The notes below the pieces were generated by a model. It saw only the letters and a program-made list of their open reading frames with translations, was not told the origin of the DNA and searched no databases. A DNA stretch of 64,000 bases from Novosphingobium sp. GTDB taxonomy: Bacteria; Pseudomonadota; Alphaproteobacteria; Sphingomonadales; Sphingomonadaceae. Every line of letters starts with the position of its first letter. The stretch's first letter is position 1. Made by a program: the position numbers and the translations under genes. Below, piece after piece: positions 39,072-48,997 of the stretch. The stretch spans positions 186,001-250,000 of the forward strand of contig JAGHZR010000003.1 of assembly GCA_017745295.1 (NCBI GenBank), read 5' to 3'.

Positions 39072-40757
39072 ATGCGCGCAACCATCAAGCTGAAGCTGTG
39101 GGGGACCTTCGGGCTCCTGCTGATTATCCTCACCGCGATCATTCTGGTCGGCATCTCCCGCCTCACCACGCTCAACGACGCCATCGGCGAGATCGTGACC
39201 GGGCCTGCCAAGCAACTCGACCGCGCCCGCGCGATCGACAGCGGCGTCAGCATGATGGTCCGCTCCGAAAAGAACCTCGTCCTCACCGACGACCCGGTAG
39301 AGCGCCGTGAACTGGAAACGAACATCTCCACCTGGCGGGACCGGGTCGAGCAGGAAGTCGAGCAGGCCAATGCCGTCGCTTCGGCGGAGACGCGGACGAC
39401 CTGGGCGCAGCTGCGCGAGCAGTGGAATGCGTTCAAGCCAGTGAACCAGCAGGTCAGCGAACTCAGCAGCCGCGACAAGACCGCCGCCGCCGCGCTGACG
39501 ATGGGCGAATCCCGCCACCGCGCCAAGGCCGTGACCAAGACCGTCGAAACCCTGGTCCAGGCTCAGCAGCGGATGATGACCCAGGCGGACGACGATACGG
39601 AAGTGACGTATGGTTCGGCGCGTTCGCTGATGATCGGCATGGGTGTGGCCGCCGTGCTCATCACCGTGATTGCCGCTGCCTGGCTCGCGCTGCTGATTTC
39701 GCGCGGCCTCAAGGCGGCCGGAGACGCCATGCGGCAGGTGGCCGAGGGCGACCTGACGCGCACCGCCGAAGTGACCTCGAACGACGAGATCGGCGACCTG
39801 CTCGGCCATGTGAACACCATGATCGAGCGCCTGCGCGGCGTGGTCGGCGATGCGGGTGTGGCGGCCGAGAACGTCTCGGCGGGCAGTCAGGAGCTTTCCG
39901 CCAACTCGGAGCAGGTCTCGCAGGGCGCGACCGAGCAGGCCGCCGCTGCCGAACAGGCTTCGGCCTCGATGGAAGAGATGGCCGCCAACATCAAGCAGAA
40001 CGCCGACAACGCGGCCCAGACCGAGAAGATCGCCCGTCAGTCCTCGAAGGACGCGGAATCGAGCGGTGTCGCCGTGAACCGCGCCGTGGGTGCGATGCGC
40101 ACGATTGCCGAGAAGATCGGCATCGTCCAGGAAATCGCCCGCCAGACCGACCTGCTCGCCCTCAACGCAGCCGTCGAGGCGGCGCGTGCCGGGGAACATG
40201 GCCGCGGCTTCGCGGTCGTCGCTTCGGAAGTGCGCAAGTTGGCCGAACGCAGCCAGCATGCCGCTGCCGAGATCGGCGCAGTCTCGACCGAGACCGTGCA
40301 GGCCGCCGCCGAGGCGGGCGAGATGCTTGCCAAGCTGGTGCCGGACATCCGCCGCACCGCCGAACTGGTCTCGGAGATCAGCGTCGCCTGCCGCGAACAG
40401 GATATCGGCGCCGCCCAGATCAACGAGGCGATCCAGCAGCTCGATCAGGTGACTCAGCAGAACGCCGGGGCTTCCGAGCAGATTTCGACGACTTCGGAAG
40501 AGCTTGCCGCGCAGGCGGAAGAGCTTCAGGCCTCGATCGCCTACTTCCGGACCTCCGACAGCGGCAGCCGCCGCGCGGCCGCTCCGGCGGCGATCCGCAA
40601 GCCGGTCCCGGTGGCGCGCAAGGCCGCCGCGCCCGCCCGCAATCCGCGTGCGCTTTCGGTCGCCGACCAGCAGGCCCGCGTGCGCGGCTTCGCACTCGAT
40701 CTCTCGACCGGCGGTCCCGACAGCGAGGACGCGGCGTTCAGCACTCACGCGGCCTGA
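39072..40757 (+). CDS. Methyl-accepting chemotaxis protein, single HAMP
   Basis: 561 residues. TM1 is about 10-30. The periplasmic four-helix-bundle (4HB_MCP type) sensor spans about 31-185, then TM2 at about 190-210, one HAMP, and the signalling hairpin with tip [20 protein letters not shown]. The C-terminus lacks an NWETF-type pentapeptide but ends in [18 protein letters not shown] plus five residues, nearly shared with the next receptor. Ligand unknown. The start ATG lies 14 bases after cheW. Confidence 0.94.
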   Translation: MRATIKLKLWGTFGLLLIILTAIILVGISRLTTLNDAIGEIVTGPAKQLDRARAIDSGVSMMVRSEKNLVLTDDPVERRELETNISTWRDRVEQEVEQANAVASAETRTTWAQLREQWNAFKPVNQQVSELSSRDKTAAAALTMGESRHRAKAVTKTVETLVQAQQRMMTQADDDTEVTYGSARSLMIGMGVAAVLITVIAAAWLALLISRGLKAAGDAMRQVAEGDLTRTAEVTSNDEIGDLLGHVNTMIERLRGVVGDAGVAAENVSAGSQELSANSEQVSQGATEQAAAAEQASASMEEMAANIKQNADNAAQTEKIARQSSKDAESSGVAVNRAVGAMRTIAEKIGIVQEIARQTDLLALNAAVEAARAGEHGRGFAVVASEVRKLAERSQHAAAEIGAVSTETVQAAAEAGEMLAKLVPDIRRTAELVSEISVACREQDIGAAQINEAIQQLDQVTQQNAGASEQISTTSEELAAQAEELQASIAYFRTSDSGSRRAAAPAAIRKPVPVARKAAAPARNPRALSVADQQARVRGFALDLSTGGPDSEDAAFSTHAA

Positions 40758-40823
40758 CGCTCCCGCCGAACCATTCTCGATTACCGACTTTCCCCCCATC
40801 CCGTTTTCAGGGTTCCCATTGCC

Positions 40824-42620
40824 ATGCGCGCAACGATAAAAATGAAGCTGGGCGTGACCTTCGCCATCATCCTGATCCTGCTTGCAGTCGTCGTGGGCGT
40901 CAGCCTGACGCGGCTCAGCACACTCAACACCGCGATCACCGACCTCATCAACGGCCCCGCCGCCCGCCTCGACCGCGCGCAGCAGATGCAGTCCACTTTC
41001 GGCAATCTCGCGCGAAACGAGCGCAGCATGACGATGACCAACGACCCGCAGACGGTGAAGGAACTCGACGAAAAGGCCACAACGGCCGTCGCCAGCTTCG
41101 AACGCCTGCTGGACGAGGCGGATGCCAAGGCCGTGCCGGAAACCCGGCAGACCTTGCGCGAAGTCCGCGCTGCCTTCGAGACCTTCAAGCCGATGGATTC
41201 GCGCATTCGCGATCTGGCCAAGGCCAACCAGAACGAAGAGGCGGCGGCGCTGTCGCTCGGTTCGGCGCGGGAAATCCTCGACCGGATCACCAAGCAGACC
41301 GACGCCCTCGTGGAGCGTGCCCGTGACGACATGGGCCAGGTCGACGACGATACCAATGCGCTCTATTCCTCGGCCCGCGCCACCCTGCTGACCGTCGCCG
41401 CCATCGCCATCATCGGCGCGCTGGTCGGCGCGATCTGGATCTCGCTGATCGTCTCGCGCGGGCTTGCGCGGGTGAGCAATGCGATCAACGCCGTGGCCAT
41501 CGGCGACCTCGACAATGACGTGGACGTGACCTCGAACGACGAGATCAAGGACCTCGTCGACACCGTCAACAAGATGACCGCGAACCTCCGCGTCAGTGCC
41601 GGGCTGGCCGACAAGATCGCGGATGGCGACCTGACCGTCAGCCACAAGCCGCTGTCCGAGCAGGACAAGCTGGGCCATGCGCTCGTCCGCATGATCGAGC
41701 GCCTGCGCGGTGTCGTCGGCGATGCCACCGTTGCTTCCAACAACGTCGCCAGCGGCAGCCAGGAGCTGTCCTCGACCTCCGAGCAGGTCTCGCAGGGCGC
41801 GACCGAGCAGGCCGCCGCTGCCGAGCAGGCCTCGGCCTCGATGGAAGAGATGTCGGCCAACATCAAGCAGAACGCCGAGAACGCGGCGCAGACCGAGAAG
41901 ATCGCCCGCCAATCGGCGCAGGACGCCGAAGCCAGCGGCGTGGCCGTCGACCGCGCTGTCGGCGCCATGCGCACGATCGCCGAGAAGATCGGCATCGTCC
42001 AGGAAATCGCCCGCCAGACCGACCTGCTGGCGCTCAACGCAGCCGTCGAGGCGGCGCGTGCGGGTGAGCATGGCCGCGGCTTCGCAGTAGTGGCTTCGGA
42101 AGTGCGCAAGCTCGCCGAGCGCAGCCAGGGCGCCGCAGCGGAAATCAGCGCGGTCTCGTCCAACACCGTGGATGCGGCGACCGAGGCGGGCGAGATGCTC
42201 TCCAAGCTGGTGCCCGATATCCGCCGCACCGCCGAACTGATCTCGGAAATCAGCGCCGCCTGCCGCGAGCAGGACATCGGTGCCGGCCAGATCAACCAGG
42301 CGATCCAGCAGCTCGACCAGGTTACCCAGCAGAACGCCGGGGCTTCGGAGCAGATCTCCTCGACCTCGGAAGAACTCGCGGCCCAGGCCGAGGAACTTCA
42401 GGCCTCGATCGCCTACTTCCGCGTCGATGACGCGGGCAAGGCACCCAGCCGCGCCGCCGCGGCAGTGCGCAAGGCCGCGCCGATCAAGGCACCGCTCAAG
42501 GTCGGGGCGAAACGTCCCTCGGCGGCCAATGGACAGGCCCGGACCAACGGCTTCGCGCTCGACCTCGCCATGGGCGGCCCGGACGACCACGACGACGCCT
42601 TCGGGATGCACGCGGCATGA
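40824..42620 (+). CDS. Methyl-accepting chemotaxis protein, tandem HAMP
   Basis: 598 residues, a paralogue of the preceding receptor: same 4HB_MCP sensor plan and nearly identical signalling hairpin. It is longer because a second HAMP-like unit ([20 protein letters not shown]) sits before the hairpin. The C-terminal tail [18 protein letters not shown] matches its neighbour. The sensor domains differ more than the hairpins, which suggests duplication followed by divergence of ligand range. It overlaps the second cheW by 4 bp (ATGA). Confidence 0.94.
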   Translation: MRATIKMKLGVTFAIILILLAVVVGVSLTRLSTLNTAITDLINGPAARLDRAQQMQSTFGNLARNERSMTMTNDPQTVKELDEKATTAVASFERLLDEADAKAVPETRQTLREVRAAFETFKPMDSRIRDLAKANQNEEAAALSLGSAREILDRITKQTDALVERARDDMGQVDDDTNALYSSARATLLTVAAIAIIGALVGAIWISLIVSRGLARVSNAINAVAIGDLDNDVDVTSNDEIKDLVDTVNKMTANLRVSAGLADKIADGDLTVSHKPLSEQDKLGHALVRMIERLRGVVGDATVASNNVASGSQELSSTSEQVSQGATEQAAAAEQASASMEEMSANIKQNAENAAQTEKIARQSAQDAEASGVAVDRAVGAMRTIAEKIGIVQEIARQTDLLALNAAVEAARAGEHGRGFAVVASEVRKLAERSQGAAAEISAVSSNTVDAATEAGEMLSKLVPDIRRTAELISEISAACREQDIGAGQINQAIQQLDQVTQQNAGASEQISSTSEELAAQAEELQASIAYFRVDDAGKAPSRAAAAVRKAAPIKAPLKVGAKRPSAANGQARTNGFALDLAMGGPDDHDDAFGMHAA

Positions 42621-43093
42621 GCGACGAGCAGGAAATCCAGGCCGTGACTTTCGGTCTGGGAGCGGAGATCTTCGCGGTGCCGGTGGCACTGGTCCGCGAG
42701 ATCCTCGACTACCGCGAAACCTTCCGCATTCCGGGCGGCCCGGATTACCTGCTCGGCCTTACCGACATGCGCGGCGAGGGCGTGACGACCATCGACTTCC
42801 GCCTGCGGCTGGGCCTACCGCCGGTGGAGCCGACCCCGGCGACGCGCATCCTGGTGGCGGACATCCCGCTGGCGGACCGCGTGCTCGTGCTCGGGCTGGT
42901 GGTGGACCGGGTGATCGAAGTCACCAGCTTCCGCGCCGACCAGATCGGCGGCGCGCCGGATGTCGGTGTGCGCTGGCCTTCCGAATATATCGGCGGCGTG
43001 GTGAAGCGCGAGGAGGGCTTCACCGTGCTGGTGGACATGGCGCGCATCTTCTCGGCCGAGGAAGCCTCGCGCCTCTCCGCCGCCGCTGCCTGA
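42617..43093 (+). CDS. cheW: CheW-family coupling protein (second of two)
   Basis: 158 residues, a single CheW domain ([42 protein letters not shown]). It is clearly distinct from the first CheW. Start overlaps the receptor stop. It probably bridges CheA and receptors, perhaps with the upstream tandem-HAMP receptor. Confidence 0.92.
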   Translation: MSDEQEIQAVTFGLGAEIFAVPVALVREILDYRETFRIPGGPDYLLGLTDMRGEGVTTIDFRLRLGLPPVEPTPATRILVADIPLADRVLVLGLVVDRVIEVTSFRADQIGGAPDVGVRWPSEYIGGVVKREEGFTVLVDMARIFSAEEASRLSAAAA

Positions 43094-43121
43094 AGACTAT
43101 CCTGATTCCGGAACCGCACAG

Positions 43122-43997
43122 ATGACCGCAGCCGCCATGGCCACCCGCAGTTCGCCTTCCCCGCAGCCGCATGGCAGCGACCCGATGAGCAAGCGCAATT
43201 TCGCGCGGCTGGCGGCCTATATCTACGACTATTCCGGCATCAAGATGCCCGAGAGCAAGAAGACCATGCTCGAAGGGCGGCTCCGCCGCCGCCAGCGGGC
43301 GGCGGGCGCGCAGACGCTCGACGACTACTGTGACTATATCTTCGCCGAGCAGAACCTCGCCGAGGAAGGCCTGTCGCTGATCAACGCGGTCACCACCAAC
43401 AAGACCGACTTCTTCCGCGAACCGGGCCACTTCGACTATCTGAGCAAGGTGATCCTGCCGGAAATGGCCGCGCGCGGCGTCCGCTCGATCCGGGCCTGGA
43501 GCGCCGCCTGCTCGACCGGGCCGGAGCCCTATACCTTGGCCATGGTGCTGGACGACCATGCCGAGACCCACGGCGGTCCGGCTTACGGCATCCTCGCCAC
43601 CGACCTCGATACCGACGTGCTCGAAACCGCGCGCAGCGGCATCTATCCGCGCGAGCTGGTCGATCCGGTTCCCGATGCTCTTCAGCGCAAATACGTGATG
43701 TTCCCGCGCGATGCGGCGCGGCGCGACGTGCGCATGGTGCCTGCCTTGCGCAGCGCGATCGGCTTCGCCCGGCTCAACCTGATGGACGAGCGCTATCCGG
43801 TGGGCGAGCCGATGCATCTGGTGTTCTGCCGCAACGTCCTGATCTATTTCGACAAGCCGACCCAGAAGCAGGTCGTTTCCCGGCTCGTCGATTGCCTGAA
43901 GCCGGGCGGCTACCTGTTCCTCGGCCATTCGGAATCGATCACCGGACATGATCTGCCGCTGACTCAGGTCGCCAATACCGTGTTCCGGAAGGGCTGA
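43122..43997 (+). CDS. cheR: Chemotaxis protein methyltransferase CheR
   Basis: 291 residues. An N-terminal helical domain ([21 protein letters not shown]) precedes the SAM-dependent methyltransferase fold with [15 protein letters not shown] as SAM motif and [11 protein letters not shown] as the late motif. It methylates receptor glutamates. ATG at 43122 adds about 20 low-complexity residues before the conserved part; ATG at 43185 is an alternative. It is 4 bases before cheB. Confidence 0.95.
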   Translation: MTAAAMATRSSPSPQPHGSDPMSKRNFARLAAYIYDYSGIKMPESKKTMLEGRLRRRQRAAGAQTLDDYCDYIFAEQNLAEEGLSLINAVTTNKTDFFREPGHFDYLSKVILPEMAARGVRSIRAWSAACSTGPEPYTLAMVLDDHAETHGGPAYGILATDLDTDVLETARSGIYPRELVDPVPDALQRKYVMFPRDAARRDVRMVPALRSAIGFARLNLMDERYPVGEPMHLVFCRNVLIYFDKPTQKQVVSRLVDCLKPGGYLFLGHSESITGHDLPLTQVANTVFRKG

Positions 43998-44001
43998 GGC
44001 G

Positions 44002-45090
44002 ATGCTCGCGAACAAGAAGATCCGCGTCCTCGTCATCGACGATTCCGCCAGCGTGCGCCAGACGATGACTTCGATTCTCCAGGAAGACCCGGAGATCGAG
44101 GTGATCGGCTCCGCGCCCGATCCGTTCAGCGCCGCGCGCCGGATTCAGGAGGAAGTCCCGGACGTCATCACCCTCGACGTCGAGATGCCGCGCATGGACG
44201 GCATCACCTTCCTGCGCAAGCTGATGTCGCAGTGCCCGGTGCCGGTGGTCATGTGCTCCTCACTGACCGAGGAAGGCTCCGAGACGCTGCTTCAGGCCAT
44301 GGAAGCGGGCGCGGTGGACGTGATCCTGAAGCCGCGCATCGGCGTGGCCGACCACCTCGCCGAGCACAATCTCCAGATCCGCGACGTGGTGAAGGGCGCC
44401 TCCCGCGCCCGCGTGCGCGGACGGCCTGCCGTCCGCGAGACCAAGCCGGAAGGTCCGGCCAAGAAGCTCACCGCCGACGCCGTGCTGCCGCCGCCGAGCG
44501 GCCGGGCCATGAGCCGCACCACCGAGATGGTGGTCTGCCTCGGCGCCTCGACCGGCGGGACCGAAGCCTTGCGCGAAGTGCTGGAAGCGCTGCCCGCCAA
44601 TGCGCCGGGTGTCGTCGTGGTCCAGCACATGCCGGAGAATTTCACCCGCGCTTTCGCTAAGCGGCTCAACAGTCTTTGTGAAGTGGACGTGAAGGAAGCG
44701 GTGGACGGCGATCCGGTGCTGCGCGGTCATGTGCTGATCGCGCCGGGCGGGAAGCATCTGATGCTCGAACGGCAGGGCGCGCGCTATCATGTCTCGGTGA
44801 AGGACGGCCCGCTGGTTTCGCGCCATCGGCCTTCGGTGGACGTGCTGTTCCGCTCCGCCGCGCGCTCGGCGGGATCGAACGCGGTGGGCGTCATCATGAC
44901 CGGCATGGGCGACGACGGCGCGCGGGGGCTGCTGGAAATGAAGCAGGCGGGTGCCCGTACTTTCGCGCAGGACGAGGCGACGTCGATCGTCTTCGGCATG
45001 CCCAGGGAAGCCATCGCGCGCGGGGCGGCGGACCGGGTGATCCCGCTCGGTTCCATCGCCCGCGAAGTGCTCACGGCGACCAACCGATGA
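44002..45090 (+). CDS. cheB: Chemotaxis protein-glutamate methylesterase CheB
   Basis: 362 residues. The receiver domain has phospho-acceptor D59 ([10 protein letters not shown]). The C-terminal esterase has S183 ([10 protein letters not shown]), H209 ([10 protein letters not shown]) and D304/D305 (GMGDDG). It removes methyl groups added by CheR, giving adaptation. Both domains look complete. Its stop overlaps the next start (ATGA). Confidence 0.96.
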   Translation: MLANKKIRVLVIDDSASVRQTMTSILQEDPEIEVIGSAPDPFSAARRIQEEVPDVITLDVEMPRMDGITFLRKLMSQCPVPVVMCSSLTEEGSETLLQAMEAGAVDVILKPRIGVADHLAEHNLQIRDVVKGASRARVRGRPAVRETKPEGPAKKLTADAVLPPPSGRAMSRTTEMVVCLGASTGGTEALREVLEALPANAPGVVVVQHMPENFTRAFAKRLNSLCEVDVKEAVDGDPVLRGHVLIAPGGKHLMLERQGARYHVSVKDGPLVSRHRPSVDVLFRSAARSAGSNAVGVIMTGMGDDGARGLLEMKQAGARTFAQDEATSIVFGMPREAIARGAADRVIPLGSIAREVLTATNR

Positions 45091-46871
45091 TGACCATGCC
45101 AGCACAAGCCCCAGAACAGAGATCGCCGATGACCGACATTGCCTATTTCCCCGAAGCCGCGCTGGAGCCTGCCGCACCGGCATCCGGAACCGGACCTTCG
45201 CTGGTGGAACTGAGCGAGGCCATTGCCGCCATCGCTGCGGGCCTCGACGCGCGCTTCGTGGCGGCGGGCACGGCGCTGGCGCGGGCCTACGAGATCGTCG
45301 AGGGCCTGATCGGTGCCCTCGAAAACGTGACCAATGCCTTCGAGCGCGATGCCGCCGATGCCGCGGTGGGCAATATGCGCGGCACTGCCGACCGATTGAT
45401 GCAACTGCCCGCGATCCAGACCGCACGCAAGGAAGCGCTCGTGTCGATCGAGCGGGCTAGCGCGGCGCTGTCGCACCAGATCGACCAGGTCAATCGCACG
45501 CTCAGCTTCCTGCGGATCTGCGGTCTCAACATCAAGGTGGCGGCGGCAGGATCGGGCGATTTCTCCGGTTTCGCCGATACCATGTTCGTCAAGCTGGACC
45601 TCGGCGAAACCGAAATGGAAAGCCTCTCGCGCGAGATCGCCTGGCTGGCCGAAGCCGTGCCCGCCATGTTCGAGGTGGAGCGCCAGCTGGCCGGGGAATG
45701 CACGCAAGTGATCCCGCACGTTCCGCGCAAGCTTTCCGAGAATGCGGTGGCCTTGCAGCGGCATCAGATCGGTCTGGCCGAGCGTGCGCAGCGGATCGCC
45801 GAAGTGGCGCGCCATATCCGCGCTCAGGTCGGCACCGCGCTCGGCGCGCTTCAGGTCGGCGACAGCACCCGCCAGCGGCTGGAGCATCTGGCGGACGGGC
45901 TGGTCGATATCGACGCTTTCATCGCCGCGCCGGGCGATCTTCCGGCCGATGTCGCGGCCGTAATCGCGGACCATGCCGTGGCGCTGATCTCGGCGCAGGC
46001 GGTGGACACCCTGGAGACCTTCCAGCGGGAATCGCGGCTGCTCACGGGTAGCTTGCGGGGCATCGGCCCCAGTGCGGCAAGCCTGCTCGAACTGCGGGAC
46101 GGCGGGGACGGGGAGGGCGACGGCGTGTTCCTCCACCGGCTGGAGCGCAGCGTGGCCGACGTGGCCAGCGTCACCGAACGCCTGCGCGAGGCCGATGCCC
46201 GCTCGAACCGCCTGAGCGGCCTTGCCTCGACGACCGCCGAGAACCTTGCGCAGCGACTGGCGACGGTCCACCGCATCACCAGCGACGTGCAACAGATGGC
46301 GTGGAACACCGACCTGCGCTGCTATCGCATGGGCGACGAAGGGCGCGGGCTGGCCGTGGTCGCGTCCGAAATTCGCGGTTTCGCCGCCACTCTGGCAACG
46401 ATCGCCACGGGCATCGCCCAGTCATTCGACGGGCTGACCGCTGCCGCTGCGGTCATCCGGGGTGGTGAGGACGATGCGCCCGTTGACGCCGGGGCGGCGC
46501 TGACGGAATCGCTGGGTTGCATTCGTGAGGGCGGCGAACGCATGCGCTCGGGCCTCTCGGACCTCGACGAAGGCGCGGTTTCCGTGACCGCGATCCTGGA
46601 AGAAACCACCGGCGCAATCGACTGCGAGGCAGACGTGGGCGGCCCGCTCGCGGCGATTGCCGAAAGGCTCTCCGGCCTCGGCCGCGAGGCTGCGGAAATC
46701 CCCGAGGCGGGGCAAGCGACCTTCGATGTCCTCCTGGGAACGATCGCAGCCCGCTATACGATGGCCCGCGAACGCGAAGTGCACCGTGCATTCCAGCCCG
46801 GCGCCGAAGCCGCGCCAAGTTCCGACCCGTTCGACCTCGATGACGACGATTTTGACGACGGCCTGTTCTGA
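45087..46871 (+). CDS. Soluble receptor-like protein with degenerate MCP signalling tip
   Basis: 594 residues, no membrane segment or signal peptide, almost all helical. Residues about 403-435 ([18 protein letters not shown], then [12 protein letters not shown]) align without gaps to the MCP tip ([18 protein letters not shown], then [12 protein letters not shown]). The central Glu and several array-contact residues are changed, whereas the GRG and AVVASE parts are kept. The N-terminal 350 residues match no sensor I recognise. It ends [13 protein letters not shown], resembling the receptor tails. Start overlaps cheB, so it belongs to the operon. It may be an array adaptor, a decoy, or a cytoplasmic receptor; function unknown. 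Confidence 0.8.
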   Translation: MMTMPAQAPEQRSPMTDIAYFPEAALEPAAPASGTGPSLVELSEAIAAIAAGLDARFVAAGTALARAYEIVEGLIGALENVTNAFERDAADAAVGNMRGTADRLMQLPAIQTARKEALVSIERASAALSHQIDQVNRTLSFLRICGLNIKVAAAGSGDFSGFADTMFVKLDLGETEMESLSREIAWLAEAVPAMFEVERQLAGECTQVIPHVPRKLSENAVALQRHQIGLAERAQRIAEVARHIRAQVGTALGALQVGDSTRQRLEHLADGLVDIDAFIAAPGDLPADVAAVIADHAVALISAQAVDTLETFQRESRLLTGSLRGIGPSAASLLELRDGGDGEGDGVFLHRLERSVADVASVTERLREADARSNRLSGLASTTAENLAQRLATVHRITSDVQQMAWNTDLRCYRMGDEGRGLAVVASEIRGFAATLATIATGIAQSFDGLTAAAAVIRGGEDDAPVDAGAALTESLGCIREGGERMRSGLSDLDEGAVSVTAILEETTGAIDCEADVGGPLAAIAERLSGLGREAAEIPEAGQATFDVLLGTIAARYTMAREREVHRAFQPGAEAAPSSDPFDLDDDDFDDGLF

Positions 46872-46886
46872 GAAATCCGAAAACGT

Positions 46887-46927
46887 AAAAAGGGGCACTT
46901 CCACACCTTGTGGAAGCGCCCCTTTTT
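46887..46927. terminator. Strong bidirectional terminator between the che operon and mucR
   Basis: AAAAAGGGGC...GCCCCTTTTT with inner CTTCCACA/TGTGGAAG pairing makes a stem of about 18 bp with U-tracts in both directions. It serves the rightward chemosensory operon and the convergent mucR gene. Confidence 0.93.
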
Positions 46928-46957
46928 ACTTGTGATGAATTTCTGTTCGCGGTGGGA

Positions 46958-47437
46958 TCAATTGGCCGCGATGCCGAGCTTGCGGCGCGTCCTCGCCTTG
47001 GGCTTTTCGGCTGCAACGTCTGCTTGAGGCCCGGCCTTCGGTTTGCGGCCGCCCTTTTTACCGAGGCCGATTTCCACGGCGAGGGCCTGGCGTTTGGCCG
47101 CATAGTCGCTGCAGACCATCGGATAGTCCGGCTTCAAGTTCCAGCGTGCGCGGTAGTCGTCCGGAGTAAGGCCATGCGTGGTCAGAAGATGGCGCTTCAG
47201 CGACTTCAGCTTCGTGCCGCATTCCAGGCAAGTAATGGCATCGGGTTTGATTGACGATCGGATCGAAACGGCGGGGGAAATCTGTTCCTCGACAACTTCG
47301 ACCGTTTCGCCCAGGCTCGCGAGCGAGGCATATACGGAAGAAATCAGTTGCGGGAGTTGTTCCGCCGAGACGGCATTGTTGCCGACATGGGCCGTAACGA
47401 TATCGGTTGTGAGCTCCAGAAGCGCTTCTTGTGGCAT
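46958..47437 (-). CDS. mucR: MucR/Ros-family zinc-finger transcriptional regulator
   Basis: 159 residues. The prokaryotic zinc finger is C70-x2-C73-x9-H83-x4-H88 (CLECGTKLKSLKRHLLTTH), followed by GLTPDDYRARWNL. The N-terminal half oligomerises in relatives, and the tail is Lys/Ala-rich. MucR proteins are H-NS-like silencers of exopolysaccharide, motility and virulence genes. Placement next to the chemosensory operon is suggestive of a motility link. Its upstream gap (47438-47609) is AT-rich, as expected for MucR self-binding. Confidence 0.93.
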   Translation of the reverse strand: MPQEALLELTTDIVTAHVGNNAVSAEQLPQLISSVYASLASLGETVEVVEEQISPAVSIRSSIKPDAITCLECGTKLKSLKRHLLTTHGLTPDDYRARWNLKPDYPMVCSDYAAKRQALAVEIGLGKKGGRKPKAGPQADVAAEKPKARTRRKLGIAAN

Positions 47438-47454
47438 ATCGATGTGCTACCCGC

Positions 47455-47550
47455 CTGTTTTTGAAAATGTGCCCGGATAGATAACAAACACCGTAATCAT
47501 TCCGGCGCAATACTTTTATAAGAGATTTTCTTAATTTATCTACAGATGTT
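47455..47550 (-). promoter_or_regulatory. AT-rich upstream region of mucR, possible self-binding site
   Basis: This stretch is clearly AT-richer than the rest of the window and contains AAGAGATTTTCTT. MucR-family proteins bind AT-rich DNA and repress their own promoters, so autoregulation here is plausible. Confidence 0.35.
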
Positions 47551-47609
47551 CCGCCGAAGAGAGCGTTGTCCGGTAATTCCGGAGCTTTTCGAAACAATAT
47601 GCGTACGGC

Positions 47610-48785
47610 CTATTTCGGCAGCCATCTTTTGGCTGCAACTTCCGACAGGCCCAGCAATCCGAGCATCAGCAGTGCCAGAGCCGCGACGGCACCGCCAAGA
47701 GCGGTCCAGCCCCATCGCTCGACGATCAGGCCGCCCAGCGGCGGACCGAGCAGCGCGCCGCCGGCGCCGAACTGGGTCAGCAGGCCGTTGGCTGTCGCGA
47801 TGCGTGGGTCGTGGGGACTTGTCGCACCGGCCAGGACCGGCAGCCGGGCGAACATCAGCGGCGGGACGAGACCGCTGACGAGCACGGCGGCGACCACGGC
47901 CGCGCTCGTCGCGGCAAGCCCGGTCGAAGCGGCGAAGGCCGGTGGCACCAGCAATGCCGTTACCGCCAGCGCGGGAACGGCGATGAGAAGCAGGCGCCGG
48001 GCGTCAAGGCTGCCGTTCCGGATCATCAGGACCGCCAACCCCGAAGCGGGCAGGGCGGAGAGCGAGGCCAGAGAGGCGACAAGCCCGGCCTCGCCCAGCG
48101 TCGCGCCGTGGGTCTCGGTGAGGAAGCTGGGCAGAAGCATGGTCAGCGCGCAGAGGAACAAGGTGTAGATGCCGAAGGCGAATGTCGAGATCCAGGCTGC
48201 CGGAGCGGGCATGACGATCCGCCGGGTGCCGCCATGGCCGAGATGGAGACGCGAGGCGGGCGCGATGGCGAGGGCCAGCAGGATAGCCCAGAGAAACAGG
48301 ATGCCGTCGAGGCCCAGACTTGCCGCGCCGCTGCCGGTCACGGCGCTGCCGATTGCGATTCCGACCGGAACGAAAGTGCTCCACAAGGCCAGCGCGCGGG
48401 GGCGGCTGCGGTCGTCGGCGACGGCGGCGATCGCGGTGGGGGCGGCGATGACGACGAGCAGGTAGCCGATACCTTCCGCCGCTCGCGCCGCAAAGAGCGT
48501 CGTGGGATCTGTCGTCACGGCTTCCAGCAGGCTCATGGCGGCCAGTATCGCCATGCCGCCGATCAGCGACCGGCGAAAACTGATCCAGCCCAATGTCAGC
48601 CCCGCCACGAACCCCAGTGTCGCGCCGCCCACTTCGAGCAACGAGATCAGCAGTCCCGTTTCCGGCAAGCTCAGGGCGAAGCGAGCGCGCAGTAGCGGCG
48701 CGATCGTCGAGAATTTCGCCAGTTGCGCGGCAGCGAGCACGCCCACGAGCCAGAGGAACAGGATGGTGCGCCAGGGTTTTTGCAT
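47610..48785 (-). CDS. MFS transporter
   Basis: 391 residues with twelve hydrophobic segments in two six-helix halves. It resembles the CynX/NimT-like group of the major facilitator superfamily (RAAEGIGYLLVVIAAPTAIAAV; GGALLGPPLGGLIVERWGW). Substrate is unknown; cyanate, nitroimidazole or drug export are all possible from family membership. It stands alone and is preceded by two palindromic repeats. Confidence 0.87.
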   Translation of the reverse strand: MQKPWRTILFLWLVGVLAAAQLAKFSTIAPLLRARFALSLPETGLLISLLEVGGATLGFVAGLTLGWISFRRSLIGGMAILAAMSLLEAVTTDPTTLFAARAAEGIGYLLVVIAAPTAIAAVADDRSRPRALALWSTFVPVGIAIGSAVTGSGAASLGLDGILFLWAILLALAIAPASRLHLGHGGTRRIVMPAPAAWISTFAFGIYTLFLCALTMLLPSFLTETHGATLGEAGLVASLASLSALPASGLAVLMIRNGSLDARRLLLIAVPALAVTALLVPPAFAASTGLAATSAAVVAAVLVSGLVPPLMFARLPVLAGATSPHDPRIATANGLLTQFGAGGALLGPPLGGLIVERWGWTALGGAVAALALLMLGLLGLSEVAAKRWLPK

Positions 48786-48803
48786 GGTGCGGGCGCTAGA
48801 GCA

Positions 48804-48841
48804 TTTTCAAGCCGGGTGAAATCACCCGGTGGCTTGGAAAA
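48804..48841. repeat. Imperfect palindromic element upstream of the MFS gene
   Basis: TTTTCAAGCC and GGCTTGGAAAA flank GGGTG-AAAT-CACCC, giving a two-part hairpin. It lies 19 bases upstream of the MFS start, in its leader or promoter region. It looks like a dispersed intergenic element. Confidence 0.55.
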
Positions 48842-48860
48842 CACCTAACTTTTTTCTCCC

Positions 48861-48937
48861 CGTCATTGCGAGCGTAGCGAAGCAATCCAGAGCCGCGTAA
48901 ACCGCCTCTGGATTGCTTCGCTACGCTCGCAATGACG
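48861..48937. repeat. REP-like element, 32-bp perfect inverted repeat
   Basis: Arms 48861-48892 (beginning CGTCATTGCGAGCGTAGCGA) and 48906-48937 are exact reverse complements around a 13-nt loop. Part of the arm recurs at 20160-20189. As RNA it gives a very stable hairpin between two leftward genes. Confidence 0.9.
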
Positions 48938-48997
48938 AGAAAAATCGGAGGTTTACTGGAAGCAGGACTCGGGCGTACCGAGCGAGGAAAAAGCCTG

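Noticed and set aside
39036..42689. A 1217-codon open frame on the minus strand across both receptor genes
   Set aside because: It is antisense to two clear receptors and owes its length to GC-rich codon bias; its translation is repetitive and matches nothing.
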